Shown piece after piece: positions 16,606 to 24,688 of a stretch of 64,000 bases of DNA. The position numbers were made by a program, and so were the translations under genes. The notes under the pieces were generated by a model. The model made no database searches. It had not been told where the DNA came from and saw nothing but the letters and a program-made list of their open reading frames with translations. The DNA comes from RGIG3102 sp964525015. GTDB lineage: Bacteria > Bacillota > Clostridia > Oscillospirales > Ruminococcaceae. Location of the stretch: the NCBI GenBank assembly GCA_964525015.1, contig CAZGFY010000004.1, positions 54,335 to 118,334 of the forward strand, read 5' to 3'. Position 1 is the stretch's first letter; every line of letters begins with the position of its first letter.

Positions 16606-16647
16606 CTTGTATACTTGTATACTAACATTCAAAAAGTAATTTGTCAA
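16606..16647 (-). promoter_or_regulatory. gntR-kdgK-eda promoter with two overlapping operators
   Basis: On the minus strand the -35 TTGACA (16642-16647) and -10 TAGTAT (16619-16624) are 17 bp apart. Two overlapping TTGTATAC sites (16607-16614 and 16615-16622) cover the -10 and the transcription start, a classic self-repression layout. Confidence 0.78.
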
Positions 16648-16737
16648 ACAAAAATTAATAGCATTTTTGTTTTTTAACAATTTCTGTTTATACAACCAAA
16701 AAAATGCATAAGAAACTAGTTAATATATATAATCTAA

Positions 16738-16765
16738 AATAAAAAAGTGGAGCCTTAGCCCCACT
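16738..16765 (-). terminator. Intrinsic terminator after regulator 2
   Basis: On the minus strand AGTGGGGC and GCTCCACT pair (16746-16753 with 16758-16765, one mismatch) around a 4-nt loop, followed by a T-rich tract. Confidence 0.7.
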
Positions 16766-16786
16766 AATAAGTTTATATTTTGTTTT

Positions 16787-17482
16787 TTAAACAACGAAAT
16801 AGCTTTCTTTTTCAACTAATAACCTATTAAATAAATTTATACCACTATAAATATGTTCAGAATACATTTTTTTTAGCTCTGTTTCGTCTTTGTTCATTAT
16901 TAGTTCGTAAATTCTGCAGTGATCAGCATAAAGATTTTTTAAGTCTTCTTCGCTATTAAGTTCAGCCGATACAGCGCGAAATCTTAGATAATCAAGCCCA
17001 AAATTTATAAAAATATCCCAGATTTCCCCTTTGTTTGCAATTCCAAAAATAGCTTTATGAAATTGATTGTCAATTTTATAAAATTCAGAAGAGCGAGCCT
17101 GTAAATCTTTTGAAGTATCCTCAATTAATTTTTTTTGCTTTATAAGATTTAATTTTAATTGAGCAAGAGAGTCCTCTCTTAAAATTGGCATAATATCTCC
17201 GATAATTCCAATTTCAAGCTTTTCGCGTATGTACATAATTTCAGAAACAAGCTCTAAATTAATAGGATTAATCATTGTCCCTTTATTTGGAATAATTTTG
17301 ATTAAATTATTGTACTCAAGCTTTTTAAAAACTTCACGAATAGGAGTTCTTGATACATTAAATCTTTTGGCTGTTTCAATTTCCCCGATAAACTGACCCG
17401 GAACAAGCTCTAAAAGCATAATTTCGTTTTTCATAATTTTGTAAATATCATTGTTAGAATATATCGCTTCATTTTTCACCAT
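16787..17482 (-). CDS. GntR-family (FadR/FCD) transcriptional regulator 2
   Basis: This 231-residue protein has the winged-helix region FNVSRTPIREVFKKLEYNNL followed by an IIPNKGTMINP wing, and a C-terminal FCD helical domain with Asp/His ligands (KIDNQFHKAIF, ADHCRIYELI, YSEHIY). It is a paralogue of regulator 1 with similar DNA-reading residues (SRTPI), so both may recognise the same palindrome. I start at ATG 17482, which has AAAGGAG 9 nt upstream; a TTG at 17491 directly abuts GGAG. The sequence TTGTGTACAA, one base off the operator consensus, lies between the ribosome binding site and the start. It is divergent from the uxuA operon and is the natural candidate to control it. Confidence 0.82.
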   Translation of the reverse strand: MVKNEAIYSNNDIYKIMKNEIMLLELVPGQFIGEIETAKRFNVSRTPIREVFKKLEYNNLIKIIPNKGTMINPINLELVSEIMYIREKLEIGIIGDIMPILREDSLAQLKLNLIKQKKLIEDTSKDLQARSSEFYKIDNQFHKAIFGIANKGEIWDIFINFGLDYLRFRAVSAELNSEEDLKNLYADHCRIYELIMNKDETELKKMYSEHIYSGINLFNRLLVEKESYFVV

Positions 17483-17490
17483 TGTACACA
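17481..17490. promoter_or_regulatory. Operator-like TTGTGTACAA at the start of regulator 2
   Basis: Read on the minus strand, TTGTGTACAA differs from TTGTATACAA at one position and occupies the gap between AAAGGAG and ATG 17482. Binding there could block elongation or translation initiation. Confidence 0.4.
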
Positions 17491-17613
17491 ACTCCTTTAT
17501 TTTTTTAACTACTTAATATATTATCAGTTTATTAAAAAAAAAGCTAGTAAAAATTAGAAAAGGTAGAATTTTTTTCACTATATATACACATAGGGCTTTT
17601 TATTTGGTTAAAT

Positions 17614-17708
17614 TGCATAATTTTATATTGTGGTTTTTTGGTTATTCAAATGAAAGTTTGAATGAAGGCAAATTAAGACTTGTATACAGGGCGTGCGTAT
17701 GATACAAT
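17614..17708 (+). promoter_or_regulatory. uxuA operon promoter with overlapping GntR operator and upstream elements
   Basis: The -35 TTGTAT (17680-17685) and -10 TACAAT (17703-17708) are 17 bp apart. The operator ACTTGTATACAGGG (17678-17691) covers the -35. CAAATGAAA (17647-17655) lies exactly 33 bp and TGCATAAT (17614-17621) 66 bp upstream of the -35. The leader to the TTG start at 17850 is about 135 nt and has no obvious hairpin. Confidence 0.75.
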
Positions 17709-17849
17709 TTAGTTATTAAAAAGTTTTTAATGGGTTTATTTGCAAGACTTATAAATTTATTTTATAATCGAGTAAAATCCCCTAAGGCGATTTAAAAAAA
17801 GCAAGCTTAATTTAACAAAAAATTAAAAAATAAAGAAGAGGTGTTAATC

Positions 17850-18893
17850 TTGAAACTAACTTTTAGATGGTATGGTGTAGACGATAAAGTTACACTACAA
17901 AACATCAGACAAATACCTACTATGAGTGGCGTTGTTACAGCTGTATACACGACTCCAGTGGGTGAAATTTGGAGCAATGAAGAAATTCAAAGCTTAAAAG
18001 AAACGGTAACTGCTCAAGGTCTTGAGATGGAAGTTATCGAAAGTGTACCAGTTCACGAAGATGTAAAACTTGGACGTGGTGACTATTTAAGATTTATAGA
18101 AAACTATAAAGAAAACATTAGAAGACTTGGCGCTGCTGGCGTTAAAGTTATCTGCTACAACTTTATGCCAGTGTTCGACTGGACAAGAAGTCAGCTAGAT
18201 AAAGAATTAGAAGATGGCTCAAACGCTCTTGTTTTCTACAAAGAGCAAGTAGATAAAATGGATCCAGTTGCAGGCGATTTAGCGCTTCCAGGCTGGGATT
18301 CTTCTTACACAAAAGAAGAAATGACAGAACTAATTTCTGCATATCAAGAACTTGGAGAAGAAGGACTGTGGAAAAATCTACAATTCTTTTTAAATGAAAT
18401 TATTCCAGTGGCTATCGAGGCTGACGTTAAAATGGCTATTCACCAGGATGATCCACCTTGGAGTATTTTCGGTATTCCAAGAATTATCACAAATGAAGCT
18501 AATATTGATAGATTCCTTAGCCTATATGATGATGTTCATAACGGTTTAACTCTATGTTCAGGCTCACTAGGCTGTGCAACTTTTAACGACTACCCAGCAA
18601 TGGTTAGAAAATATGGTAAGGCTGGAAAAATCCACTTTGCACATTTAAGAAACGTTAAAATTTTAGAAAATGGCTTTGAAGAATCAGCTCACTACTCAGG
18701 CTGTGGCTCACTAGATATGGTTGAAATATTAAAAGCATATCACGATGTAGACTATAAAGGCTATATCCGTCCAGACCACGGAAGAATGATTTGGGGCGAA
18801 ACAGGAAGACCAGGATACGGCTTATATGATAGAGCGCTAGGTGCTTCTTATATCACAGGTATCTGGGAAACTCTTTCAAAATTAAAAAAATAA
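17850..18893 (+). CDS. uxuA: Mannonate dehydratase
   Basis: UxuA family (TIM barrel, xylose-isomerase-like), 347 residues. The protein opens MKLTFRWYGVDDKVTLQNIRQ, then VVTAVYTTPVGEIWS, the characteristic start of UxuA. Conserved segments include the MAIHQDDPPWSIFGIPRI loop with metal ligands, NGLTLCSGSLG, IHFAHLRN and RPDHGRM. It dehydrates D-mannonate to 2-keto-3-deoxygluconate. The start codon is probably TTG 17850: GAGG at 17838-17841 is 8 nt upstream and the protein start then matches the family. A GTG at 17841 overlaps that site. First gene of an eight-gene operon ending at 26296. Confidence 0.92.
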   Translation: MKLTFRWYGVDDKVTLQNIRQIPTMSGVVTAVYTTPVGEIWSNEEIQSLKETVTAQGLEMEVIESVPVHEDVKLGRGDYLRFIENYKENIRRLGAAGVKVICYNFMPVFDWTRSQLDKELEDGSNALVFYKEQVDKMDPVAGDLALPGWDSSYTKEEMTELISAYQELGEEGLWKNLQFFLNEIIPVAIEADVKMAIHQDDPPWSIFGIPRIITNEANIDRFLSLYDDVHNGLTLCSGSLGCATFNDYPAMVRKYGKAGKIHFAHLRNVKILENGFEESAHYSGCGSLDMVEILKAYHDVDYKGYIRPDHGRMIWGETGRPGYGLYDRALGASYITGIWETLSKLKK

Positions 18894-18928
18894 AAATGAG
18901 TTTTAATAAACTCTTTTAAACTTTGAGT

Positions 18929-18966
18929 TTTACACTTTGTGTTGCAGATTAAATGCAAAGTGTAAA
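18929..18966 (+). other. Intercistronic stem-loop after uxuA
   Basis: TTTACACTTTG (18929-18939) pairs perfectly with CAAAGTGTAAA (18956-18966) around a 16-nt loop. No T-tract follows. A smaller GAGTTT/AAACTC hairpin precedes it. Probably an mRNA stability or processing element within the operon. Confidence 0.55.
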
Positions 18967-18992
18967 GCGCTAAGGAAAGGAAATATTTGTAA

Positions 18993-19865
18993 ATGAGTAT
19001 TTATATTTCAGGATTTTCAGATGAAATATCTGATAGCCTTGATAAACAAATTGAAGTTGTTAAGTCTTTAGGAATGAACTACATATCTTTAAGAGGAATT
19101 GACGGCAAGAATATCGGCGATTTTACTCCGGGAGAATTTAAAGAAGTTGTACTTCCAAGGCTAACAAAGGCTGATATGAAGGTTTCATCAATTGGCTCTC
19201 CAATCGGAAAAGTTTTTATTGATGATGAAGAAGGTTATCAAAAACAATTAGTTGTTTTAGAAAATATCTGCCAAATTGCTAATATGCTTGATTGCAAATA
19301 CATCAGAATTTTTAGTTTCTTTATTAAAAAAGAGCTAAACTACGATGATTTTGAGCAAGCTGTTATCACAAAAATTAAAGAATTTGCAAAAATTGCAGAA
19401 AAATACAATGTTATTCTTCTTCACGAAAATGAAAAAGATATCTTTGGCGATATCGCAAGAAGATGCAACACTATTTTTAATGAAGTAGGCTCACCTAGCT
19501 TTAAAGCAATCTTTGATTTTGCAAATTTTGTTCAATGTGGCGAAGATACAATGAAGGCGTATGAATTATTAAAAGAGCATATCCTTTACTTCCACATTAA
19601 AGATGCCTCATACGATGTTTCATACAATGTGTTATGTGGCACAGGTGATGGGAAAATCCCAGAAATTCTAGAAATTGCGATTAAAGACGGATATCAAGGC
19701 TTTTTAACTCTAGAGCCACATCTTGCAATGTTTGGCTCACTTCAATCTTTAGAGCTTGAAGAAGCAGAATCCGTTGTTAATACAGATGCAAATATCACAG
19801 GCGAACAAGGTTATGAAATGCAATACAAAGCAGTTAATGAAATTTTAAACAAGATAGGAGTTTAA
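18993..19865 (+). CDS. Sugar phosphate isomerase/epimerase-like TIM barrel protein (1)
   Basis: This 290-residue protein belongs to the AP-endonuclease-2/xylose-isomerase-like TIM barrel group. Likely divalent-metal ligands are Glu in LLHENEKDIFGD, Asp in AIFDFANFVQ, His in YFHIKDASYD and Glu in LTLEPHL. Members include 2-keto-myo-inositol dehydratases, tagatose and hexulose epimerases, and lyases acting on 3-keto-glycosides. The exact reaction cannot be read from sequence. It lies 5 nt before a Gfo/Idh oxidoreductase, so the two are probably partners. The UxaC-UxuB-UxuA route needs neither, so this pair may prepare an unusual uronate derivative. Confidence 0.7.
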   Translation: MSIYISGFSDEISDSLDKQIEVVKSLGMNYISLRGIDGKNIGDFTPGEFKEVVLPRLTKADMKVSSIGSPIGKVFIDDEEGYQKQLVVLENICQIANMLDCKYIRIFSFFIKKELNYDDFEQAVITKIKEFAKIAEKYNVILLHENEKDIFGDIARRCNTIFNEVGSPSFKAIFDFANFVQCGEDTMKAYELLKEHILYFHIKDASYDVSYNVLCGTGDGKIPEILEIAIKDGYQGFLTLEPHLAMFGSLQSLELEEAESVVNTDANITGEQGYEMQYKAVNEILNKIGV

Positions 19866-19870
19866 TTATT

Positions 19871-21064
19871 ATGAAAAAAGTAAGATTAGGTATTATCGGT
19901 GTAGGCCAACAAGGTGGAATGTACACAAGTTTATTTACAGGACAAGCAACTAAACCAGGCGGTTTCGCTCTTCCTTGCGCAAACTTTGAGCAAATTGAAA
20001 TTGGAGCTTTTTGTGATATAGATCCTGCTGTTAGAGCAAGATTAACAGAAATGTTCCCAGAAACTCCAGTGTATGATAACTACATTGAATTACTAGATAG
20101 CGGAAATGTTGATGCAATCGTTACAACAGTTCCTCACTACTTACATCCAGAAATGGGTATCGAAGCATTCAAAAGAAACATCCACGCTCTTTTAGAAAAA
20201 CCAGCTGGTGTTTACACAAAACAAGTTAAAGAAATGATTGAAATGGCAAAAACTAAACCAGAATTAACTTTCGGCGTTTACTTTAACCAAAGAATGAATC
20301 CATTATACAGAAGATTAAAAGAAATTATAGATAACGGTGAAATCGGTGATATCAGAAGAACAAACTGGATTATCACAAACTGGTACCGTCCAACTGCTTA
20401 CTACAAGCAAAGTGACTGGAGAGCAACTTGGGGCGGCGAAGGCGGCGGCGTTTTAGTTAACCAAGCTCCTCACCAAATCGACTTACTACAATGGCTATGC
20501 GGTATGCCTAAAAAAGTTTACGCTAAATGCCAATACGGTTCACACAGAAACATCGTTGTTGAAGATGATGTAACTGCTATATTTGATTACGGCAATGGCG
20601 CAACAGGTACTTTTGTAACTTGTACTCATGATGTAAACGGTACAGACCGTTTAGAAATCAGCGGTAGCAAAGGTAAAATCGTTGTTGAAGGCTCAAAAGT
20701 TGCTTATGTAACTCGTATGAGCAAAACAGAAACACAAATTGATAACGAATGCAAAGATATGATGCAAGTATTTAAATTAATGACTGGTGGCGATATCGAA
20801 GGCGTTGAAAAAGAAACAGAAACAATCGAGTTTCCAAATGCTTGGGGCGCACAACACGCTGATATCCTAAGAAACTTCGCTGCAAACATCGTTGATGGTA
20901 CTCCACTAGTAGCTCCTGGTGCTGATGGGATTAACGGCGTAAGACTTGCTAACGCTATCCACCTATCAAGCTGGCTAAATGAAGAAGTTTCAATCGACTT
21001 TGATGAAAACATGTTCCTAGATATGCTAAACAAAAAAGTTGAAGAAGAAAAAAACGCTAAATAA
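19871..21064 (+). CDS. Gfo/Idh/MocA-family NAD(P)-dependent oxidoreductase (1)
   Basis: This 397-residue protein has an N-terminal Rossmann domain (RLGIIGVGQQGGMY) with the conserved EKPAGVYTKQ segment that holds the family's catalytic-region Lys. The C-terminal alpha/beta domain includes GGEGGGVLVNQAPHQIDLLQWL, where a conserved His lies in the active site. Such enzymes oxidise or reduce sugars at a ring hydroxyl, often C3. It is tightly coupled (5-nt gap) to the isomerase-like protein upstream. A 184-nt structured gap follows before a second family member. The substrate is unknown. Codon choice is similar to the highly expressed symporters. Confidence 0.8.
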   Translation: MKKVRLGIIGVGQQGGMYTSLFTGQATKPGGFALPCANFEQIEIGAFCDIDPAVRARLTEMFPETPVYDNYIELLDSGNVDAIVTTVPHYLHPEMGIEAFKRNIHALLEKPAGVYTKQVKEMIEMAKTKPELTFGVYFNQRMNPLYRRLKEIIDNGEIGDIRRTNWIITNWYRPTAYYKQSDWRATWGGEGGGVLVNQAPHQIDLLQWLCGMPKKVYAKCQYGSHRNIVVEDDVTAIFDYGNGATGTFVTCTHDVNGTDRLEISGSKGKIVVEGSKVAYVTRMSKTETQIDNECKDMMQVFKLMTGGDIEGVEKETETIEFPNAWGAQHADILRNFAANIVDGTPLVAPGADGINGVRLANAIHLSSWLNEEVSIDFDENMFLDMLNKKVEEEKNAK

Positions 21065-21096
21065 TTTAAAGAGAAATAAATTAATAATAAATTAAA

Positions 21097-21221
21097 AACC
21101 CTTCTTGCATTTATAGCCTTACTCGCGTAATCTAAAGGGATTAGGTGAGCAAGGCCAAGGGAAACCCTTGCAGTGTCTAAAAATAGATATTGCAAGGATT
21201 TCTCGCAAATAGGGAATTTTT
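21097..21221 (+). other. Structured intercistronic region between the two oxidoreductase genes
   Basis: This stretch holds an imperfect 17-position stem (21116-21132 with 21139-21155: 14 standard pairs, one G-T, two mismatches). A perfect CAAGGG-AAA-CCCTTG hairpin follows at 21156-21170. Flanking TTGCA/TGCAA complementarity near 21105 and 21190 could enclose both. Part of it, TAGCCTTACTCGCGTAATC (21114-21132), recurs with two changes on the other strand at 57144-57162. Confidence 0.5.
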
Positions 21222-21248
21222 TAATAGTTATGAGAGGATTGATATAAT

Positions 21249-22250
21249 ATGTTAAAAGTTGCAATTATAGGTCTTGGAACAGTGTCACACGTTCATAAGC
21301 ACGCTATTTCAATAAGTGAAAATGCCGAGCTTGTTTGCGTTTGCGATACTGATGAAAGCAAGGCTAGTGGGTATGAAGGGATAAAACTTTATACTGATAT
21401 AGATGAAATGCTTGATAAGGAAGAGCTTGATTGCGTGCATATCTGTCTTCCTCATTATCTGCATGTAGACGTTACGATTAAATGTGCTCAAAAAGGCGTT
21501 AATGTGCTAACAGAAAAGCCAGTTGCCCTAACATATGAAGAGGCTACAAAGCTTTTTTCAGTGGAAAAAGAAACTGGAAAAAAAATTGGTGTTTGCCTGC
21601 AAAATAGATACAACACAACTTCAAAAACCTTAAAAGAAATCATTGAAAAAAATGATAATGGAAAGTTTTTAGGCTCAAAAGGAATTGTTACTTGGAGTAG
21701 AACAATGGACTACTACAATCAAGCTCCTTGGAGAGGAAAAATGGCTCTTGCTGGTGGTGGTGCTGTTATCAATCAATCAGTTCACACCTTAGATTTACTT
21801 AGCTATCTTGGTGGCGAATTTAAAACAGTTGAGGCAAAGGTTGCAAACTTTTCTTTAAAAGAAACAGAGATTGAAGATAGCGTTATGGCTAGAATGAGCT
21901 ATAAAGAAGGCTCAGCTAGCAGTATATTCTATGCAACAATCGGATTTTGCTCAAACTCTTCTGTTAAAATTGATTTTGTTTATGAAGATGTTACCTATAA
22001 AATAGCAGATGGCAAATTATATAAGCAAGATATGAAAACAGGCGAAGAAACCCTACTTTGCGAAGACCAAAAACTTCCTGGCGCAAAGCATTATTATGGT
22101 GCTAGTCACTTTGAGGCGATTGATGCTTTTTATAAAGCAATTATAAATGATACAAATGAATATGTAAGCGTTCAAGAGGCTGCATATCCAATAAAAGTTT
22201 TAGATAATATTAGATTATCTGATAAAGAAAATAAAGAAGTTAATATTTAG
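21249..22250 (+). CDS. Gfo/Idh/MocA-family NAD(P)-dependent oxidoreductase (2)
   Basis: This 333-residue protein has a Rossmann start (LKVAIIGLGTVSHVH), the family motif TEKPVALTYEEA and a C-terminal domain with GGGAVINQSVHTLDLL containing the conserved active-site His. It is shorter than oxidoreductase 1 and clearly divergent from it, so this is not a recent duplication; the two may act at different steps. It is followed after 43 nt by the second isomerase-like gene. This gives two oxidoreductase-isomerase pairs arranged as mirror images within the uronate operon. Confidence 0.8.
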   Translation: MLKVAIIGLGTVSHVHKHAISISENAELVCVCDTDESKASGYEGIKLYTDIDEMLDKEELDCVHICLPHYLHVDVTIKCAQKGVNVLTEKPVALTYEEATKLFSVEKETGKKIGVCLQNRYNTTSKTLKEIIEKNDNGKFLGSKGIVTWSRTMDYYNQAPWRGKMALAGGGAVINQSVHTLDLLSYLGGEFKTVEAKVANFSLKETEIEDSVMARMSYKEGSASSIFYATIGFCSNSSVKIDFVYEDVTYKIADGKLYKQDMKTGEETLLCEDQKLPGAKHYYGASHFEAIDAFYKAIINDTNEYVSVQEAAYPIKVLDNIRLSDKENKEVNI

Positions 22251-22293
22251 TTTGAGAAAATCAAGCTAGTTATGAAAGGAACGGTAAATAATT

Positions 22294-23142
22294 ATGGCTA
22301 AAATTGGTGTTCAAATTATGGTTCTGCGTGAACAAATCATTAAAGATGGCGTTTACGCAACTCTAAAAAAATTAAGCGAAATCGGATTTTCTTGCATTGA
22401 GGTTTCTCAAGTTGCAATGACTCCTGAAAATGTTTCAGAATTAAAAAAAGCTTGCGAAGATTTTAATATGGAAATCGCAGCGCTTTCAGCTTCACTAGAG
22501 CCTATGATGCCTGGTATGGAATCATTAACAACAGATTTTGATAAAATCGTTAACGATTGTAAAACTCTAGGGTGTAACTATTTAAGAATTGGTATGATGC
22601 CATTTAACTACATTGGTTCATTAGAACTAGCTATGGAATTTGCTCATAAATGCGATGCTATTGCTGAAAAATTAGATGAACATGGAATTAAACTATACTA
22701 CCACAACCACCATATCGAATTCATTAAATATGATGGTAAATACCTACTTGATATAATCCGTGATGAAACAAAGAAAATCGGATTTGAAATCGATGTTCAC
22801 TGGGTTCAAAGAGGTGGTGAAAACCCTGTTGAATTTATCAAAACTTACAAAGGCAAACTAGAACTACTACATATTAAAGATTACAGAGTAGTAGGTCCAA
22901 ACTTTGAAGGCGTTGATAGAACAAATATGGCTGAATTTATGAGAGCATTCTTTGATGTTGTTCAATTTGCTGAAATCGGAGAAGGCAACCTAGATATGAA
23001 AGCTATCATCGAGTCTGGTATTGAAACTGGTTCTAAATTTATCATTATTGAGCAAGATGCAACTTATGGTAGAGATCCATTTGAAAGCCTTGCAATTTCA
23101 AGAGAAAACCTAATCAAACTAGGTTATCAAGACTTACTATAA
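22294..23142 (+). CDS. Sugar phosphate isomerase/epimerase-like TIM barrel protein (2)
   Basis: This 282-residue xylose-isomerase-like TIM barrel has likely metal ligands Glu in SCIEVSQVAM, His in LYYHNHHIEF, Asp in FEIDVHWVQRGG, His in LLHIKDYRV and Glu in AEIGEGNLDM. The pattern is that of the large sugar phosphate isomerase/epimerase group, often encoded beside Gfo/Idh oxidoreductases. Little sequence is shared with the 18993-19865 protein beyond the fold motifs. AAAGGAACGG precedes the ATG. A stem-loop fills the 103-nt gap before uxaC. Confidence 0.72.
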   Translation: MAKIGVQIMVLREQIIKDGVYATLKKLSEIGFSCIEVSQVAMTPENVSELKKACEDFNMEIAALSASLEPMMPGMESLTTDFDKIVNDCKTLGCNYLRIGMMPFNYIGSLELAMEFAHKCDAIAEKLDEHGIKLYYHNHHIEFIKYDGKYLLDIIRDETKKIGFEIDVHWVQRGGENPVEFIKTYKGKLELLHIKDYRVVGPNFEGVDRTNMAEFMRAFFDVVQFAEIGEGNLDMKAIIESGIETGSKFIIIEQDATYGRDPFESLAISRENLIKLGYQDLL

Positions 23143-23157
23143 TTTATAATAATAGGT

Positions 23158-23195
23158 CGATTGCGAATAATTCTATATGGATTATTCGCAAATCG
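23158..23195 (+). other. Intercistronic stem-loop before uxaC
   Basis: CGATTGCGAATAAT (23158-23171) pairs with ATTATTCGCAAATCG (23181-23195) with a single bulged A. No T-tract follows. It occupies most of the gap between the isomerase-like gene and uxaC. Confidence 0.55.
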
Positions 23196-23245
23196 GCTGT
23201 TTTTAACTTTAGTTATATAAAATAAGAAAGGAAATTTCATAAACT

Positions 23246-24643
23246 ATGAAAAACTTTTTAGATAAAGACTTTCTGTTAGAAAGCGAAACTGCAAAAAAAC
23301 TTTATCACGAATTTGCAAGCAGTATGCCAATTTATGATTATCACAACCATTTAAATGCACAGGAAATCTATGATGATGTAAAATTTGATAGCATTTCAAA
23401 ATTATGGCTAGGTGCAGACCATTATAAATGGAGAGTGATGAGAAGTAATGGAGTGAGCGAAGAATTTATCACTGGTAATGCGAGTGATTGGGATAAATTC
23501 CTAGCTTTTTCAAAATCAATTCCTTACACAATCGGAAATCCAATGTATCACTGGACACATCTAGAACTGCAAAGATTTTTTGATATAACAACTCCACTAA
23601 CTGAAAAAACTGCAACTGAAATCTTTGAAAAATGCAATGCCATGCTAAAAGACGACGCTTTCTCAGTTAGAAGTTTAATTAAACGCTCAAACGTTAAGGC
23701 TATGTGCACAACAGACGACCCTAAAGACGATTTAAAATATCATAAACTACTAAAAGAAGAAAACTATGAATGCAAAGTTTTACCAACTTTTAGACCTGAT
23801 AATTTTATCCATATTGAAAAACCAGCATTTACTTCTTATGTAAAACAGGTTTCAGATTTAGGATACAAAACACAAACTATTGATGATGTTTTAGATTTCT
23901 TTGTACAAAGACTAGACTACTTCCACGAAGTTGGGTGCCGTTTATCAGACCACGGGCTAGACGTTGTTATGTATTTAGAGGCAACTAAAGAAGAAGTGAA
24001 CGAAATATATAAAAAAGGTGTAGCTGGAGAAACTCTATCTCTAGATGAGCTTCGCAAATACAAAGGCTACCTATTATCATTCTTAGGAAAAGAATATAAT
24101 AAACGTGGCTGGGTTATCCAGTATCACATTGGGCCAATGAGAAATAATTCAACAAGAATGTTTAATCAGTTAGGTGCCGACGCTGGGTTTGACTCAATTA
24201 ACGATGGCCCTGTTGCAGTTGATTTATCTCGCCTACTTGATAGTATGGATAAAACAAACGAACTTCCAAAAACAATTCTATACTGCCTAAATCCAGCAGA
24301 TAACGCTGTTTTAGCTTCAATGCTTGGCAATTTCCAAGGTGGTGGAATTGTTGGTAAAATTCAGTTTGGTTCAGGCTGGTGGTTTATGGACACAAAGCAA
24401 GGTATGATTAAGCAAATGGAAGATTTAGCTTCAATGGGCTTATTATCTCGCTTTGTTGGTATGCTAACTGACTCAAGAAGTTTCCTATCATTCCCACGTC
24501 ATGAATATTTTAGAAGAATTTTATGTAATGAAATAGGAAAACTAGTTGAAAATGGCGAATACCCTGCTGATTTTGAAATTTTAAAAGAAATCGTTGAAGG
24601 AATTTGCTTTAACAATATTGATAATTATATCGCTAAAAATTAA
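23246..24643 (+). CDS. uxaC: Glucuronate isomerase (uronate isomerase)
   Basis: UxaC belongs to the amidohydrolase superfamily; 465 residues is the family's usual length. The N-terminal metal motif HxH is seen in YDYHNHLNAQEI. Other hallmarks are CTTDDPKDDLKYH, GWVIQYHIGPMRNNSTRMF, GSGWWFMDTKQGM and GMLTDSRSFLSFPRHEYFRRI. It interconverts D-glucuronate with D-fructuronate (and galacturonate with tagaturonate). AAAGGAAA precedes ATG 23246. It is followed 45 nt later by uxuB, completing the pathway together with uxuA at the front of the operon. Confidence 0.94.
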   Translation: MKNFLDKDFLLESETAKKLYHEFASSMPIYDYHNHLNAQEIYDDVKFDSISKLWLGADHYKWRVMRSNGVSEEFITGNASDWDKFLAFSKSIPYTIGNPMYHWTHLELQRFFDITTPLTEKTATEIFEKCNAMLKDDAFSVRSLIKRSNVKAMCTTDDPKDDLKYHKLLKEENYECKVLPTFRPDNFIHIEKPAFTSYVKQVSDLGYKTQTIDDVLDFFVQRLDYFHEVGCRLSDHGLDVVMYLEATKEEVNEIYKKGVAGETLSLDELRKYKGYLLSFLGKEYNKRGWVIQYHIGPMRNNSTRMFNQLGADAGFDSINDGPVAVDLSRLLDSMDKTNELPKTILYCLNPADNAVLASMLGNFQGGGIVGKIQFGSGWWFMDTKQGMIKQMEDLASMGLLSRFVGMLTDSRSFLSFPRHEYFRRILCNEIGKLVENGEYPADFEILKEIVEGICFNNIDNYIAKN

Positions 24644-24688
24644 TATATAATATTAATGATTATAGGCTCGAAAGGAAAAGTTAAAATT

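Noticed and set aside
16606..16624. A short tandem repeat or CRISPR-like start
   Set aside because: The two TTGTATAC units are overlapping operators on a promoter; there are no spacers or further units.
20704..21264. A 186-codon antisense ORF spanning the end of oxidoreductase 1 and the structured gap
   Set aside because: Most of it is antisense to a conserved gene and the rest crosses hairpin sequence; no ribosome binding site.
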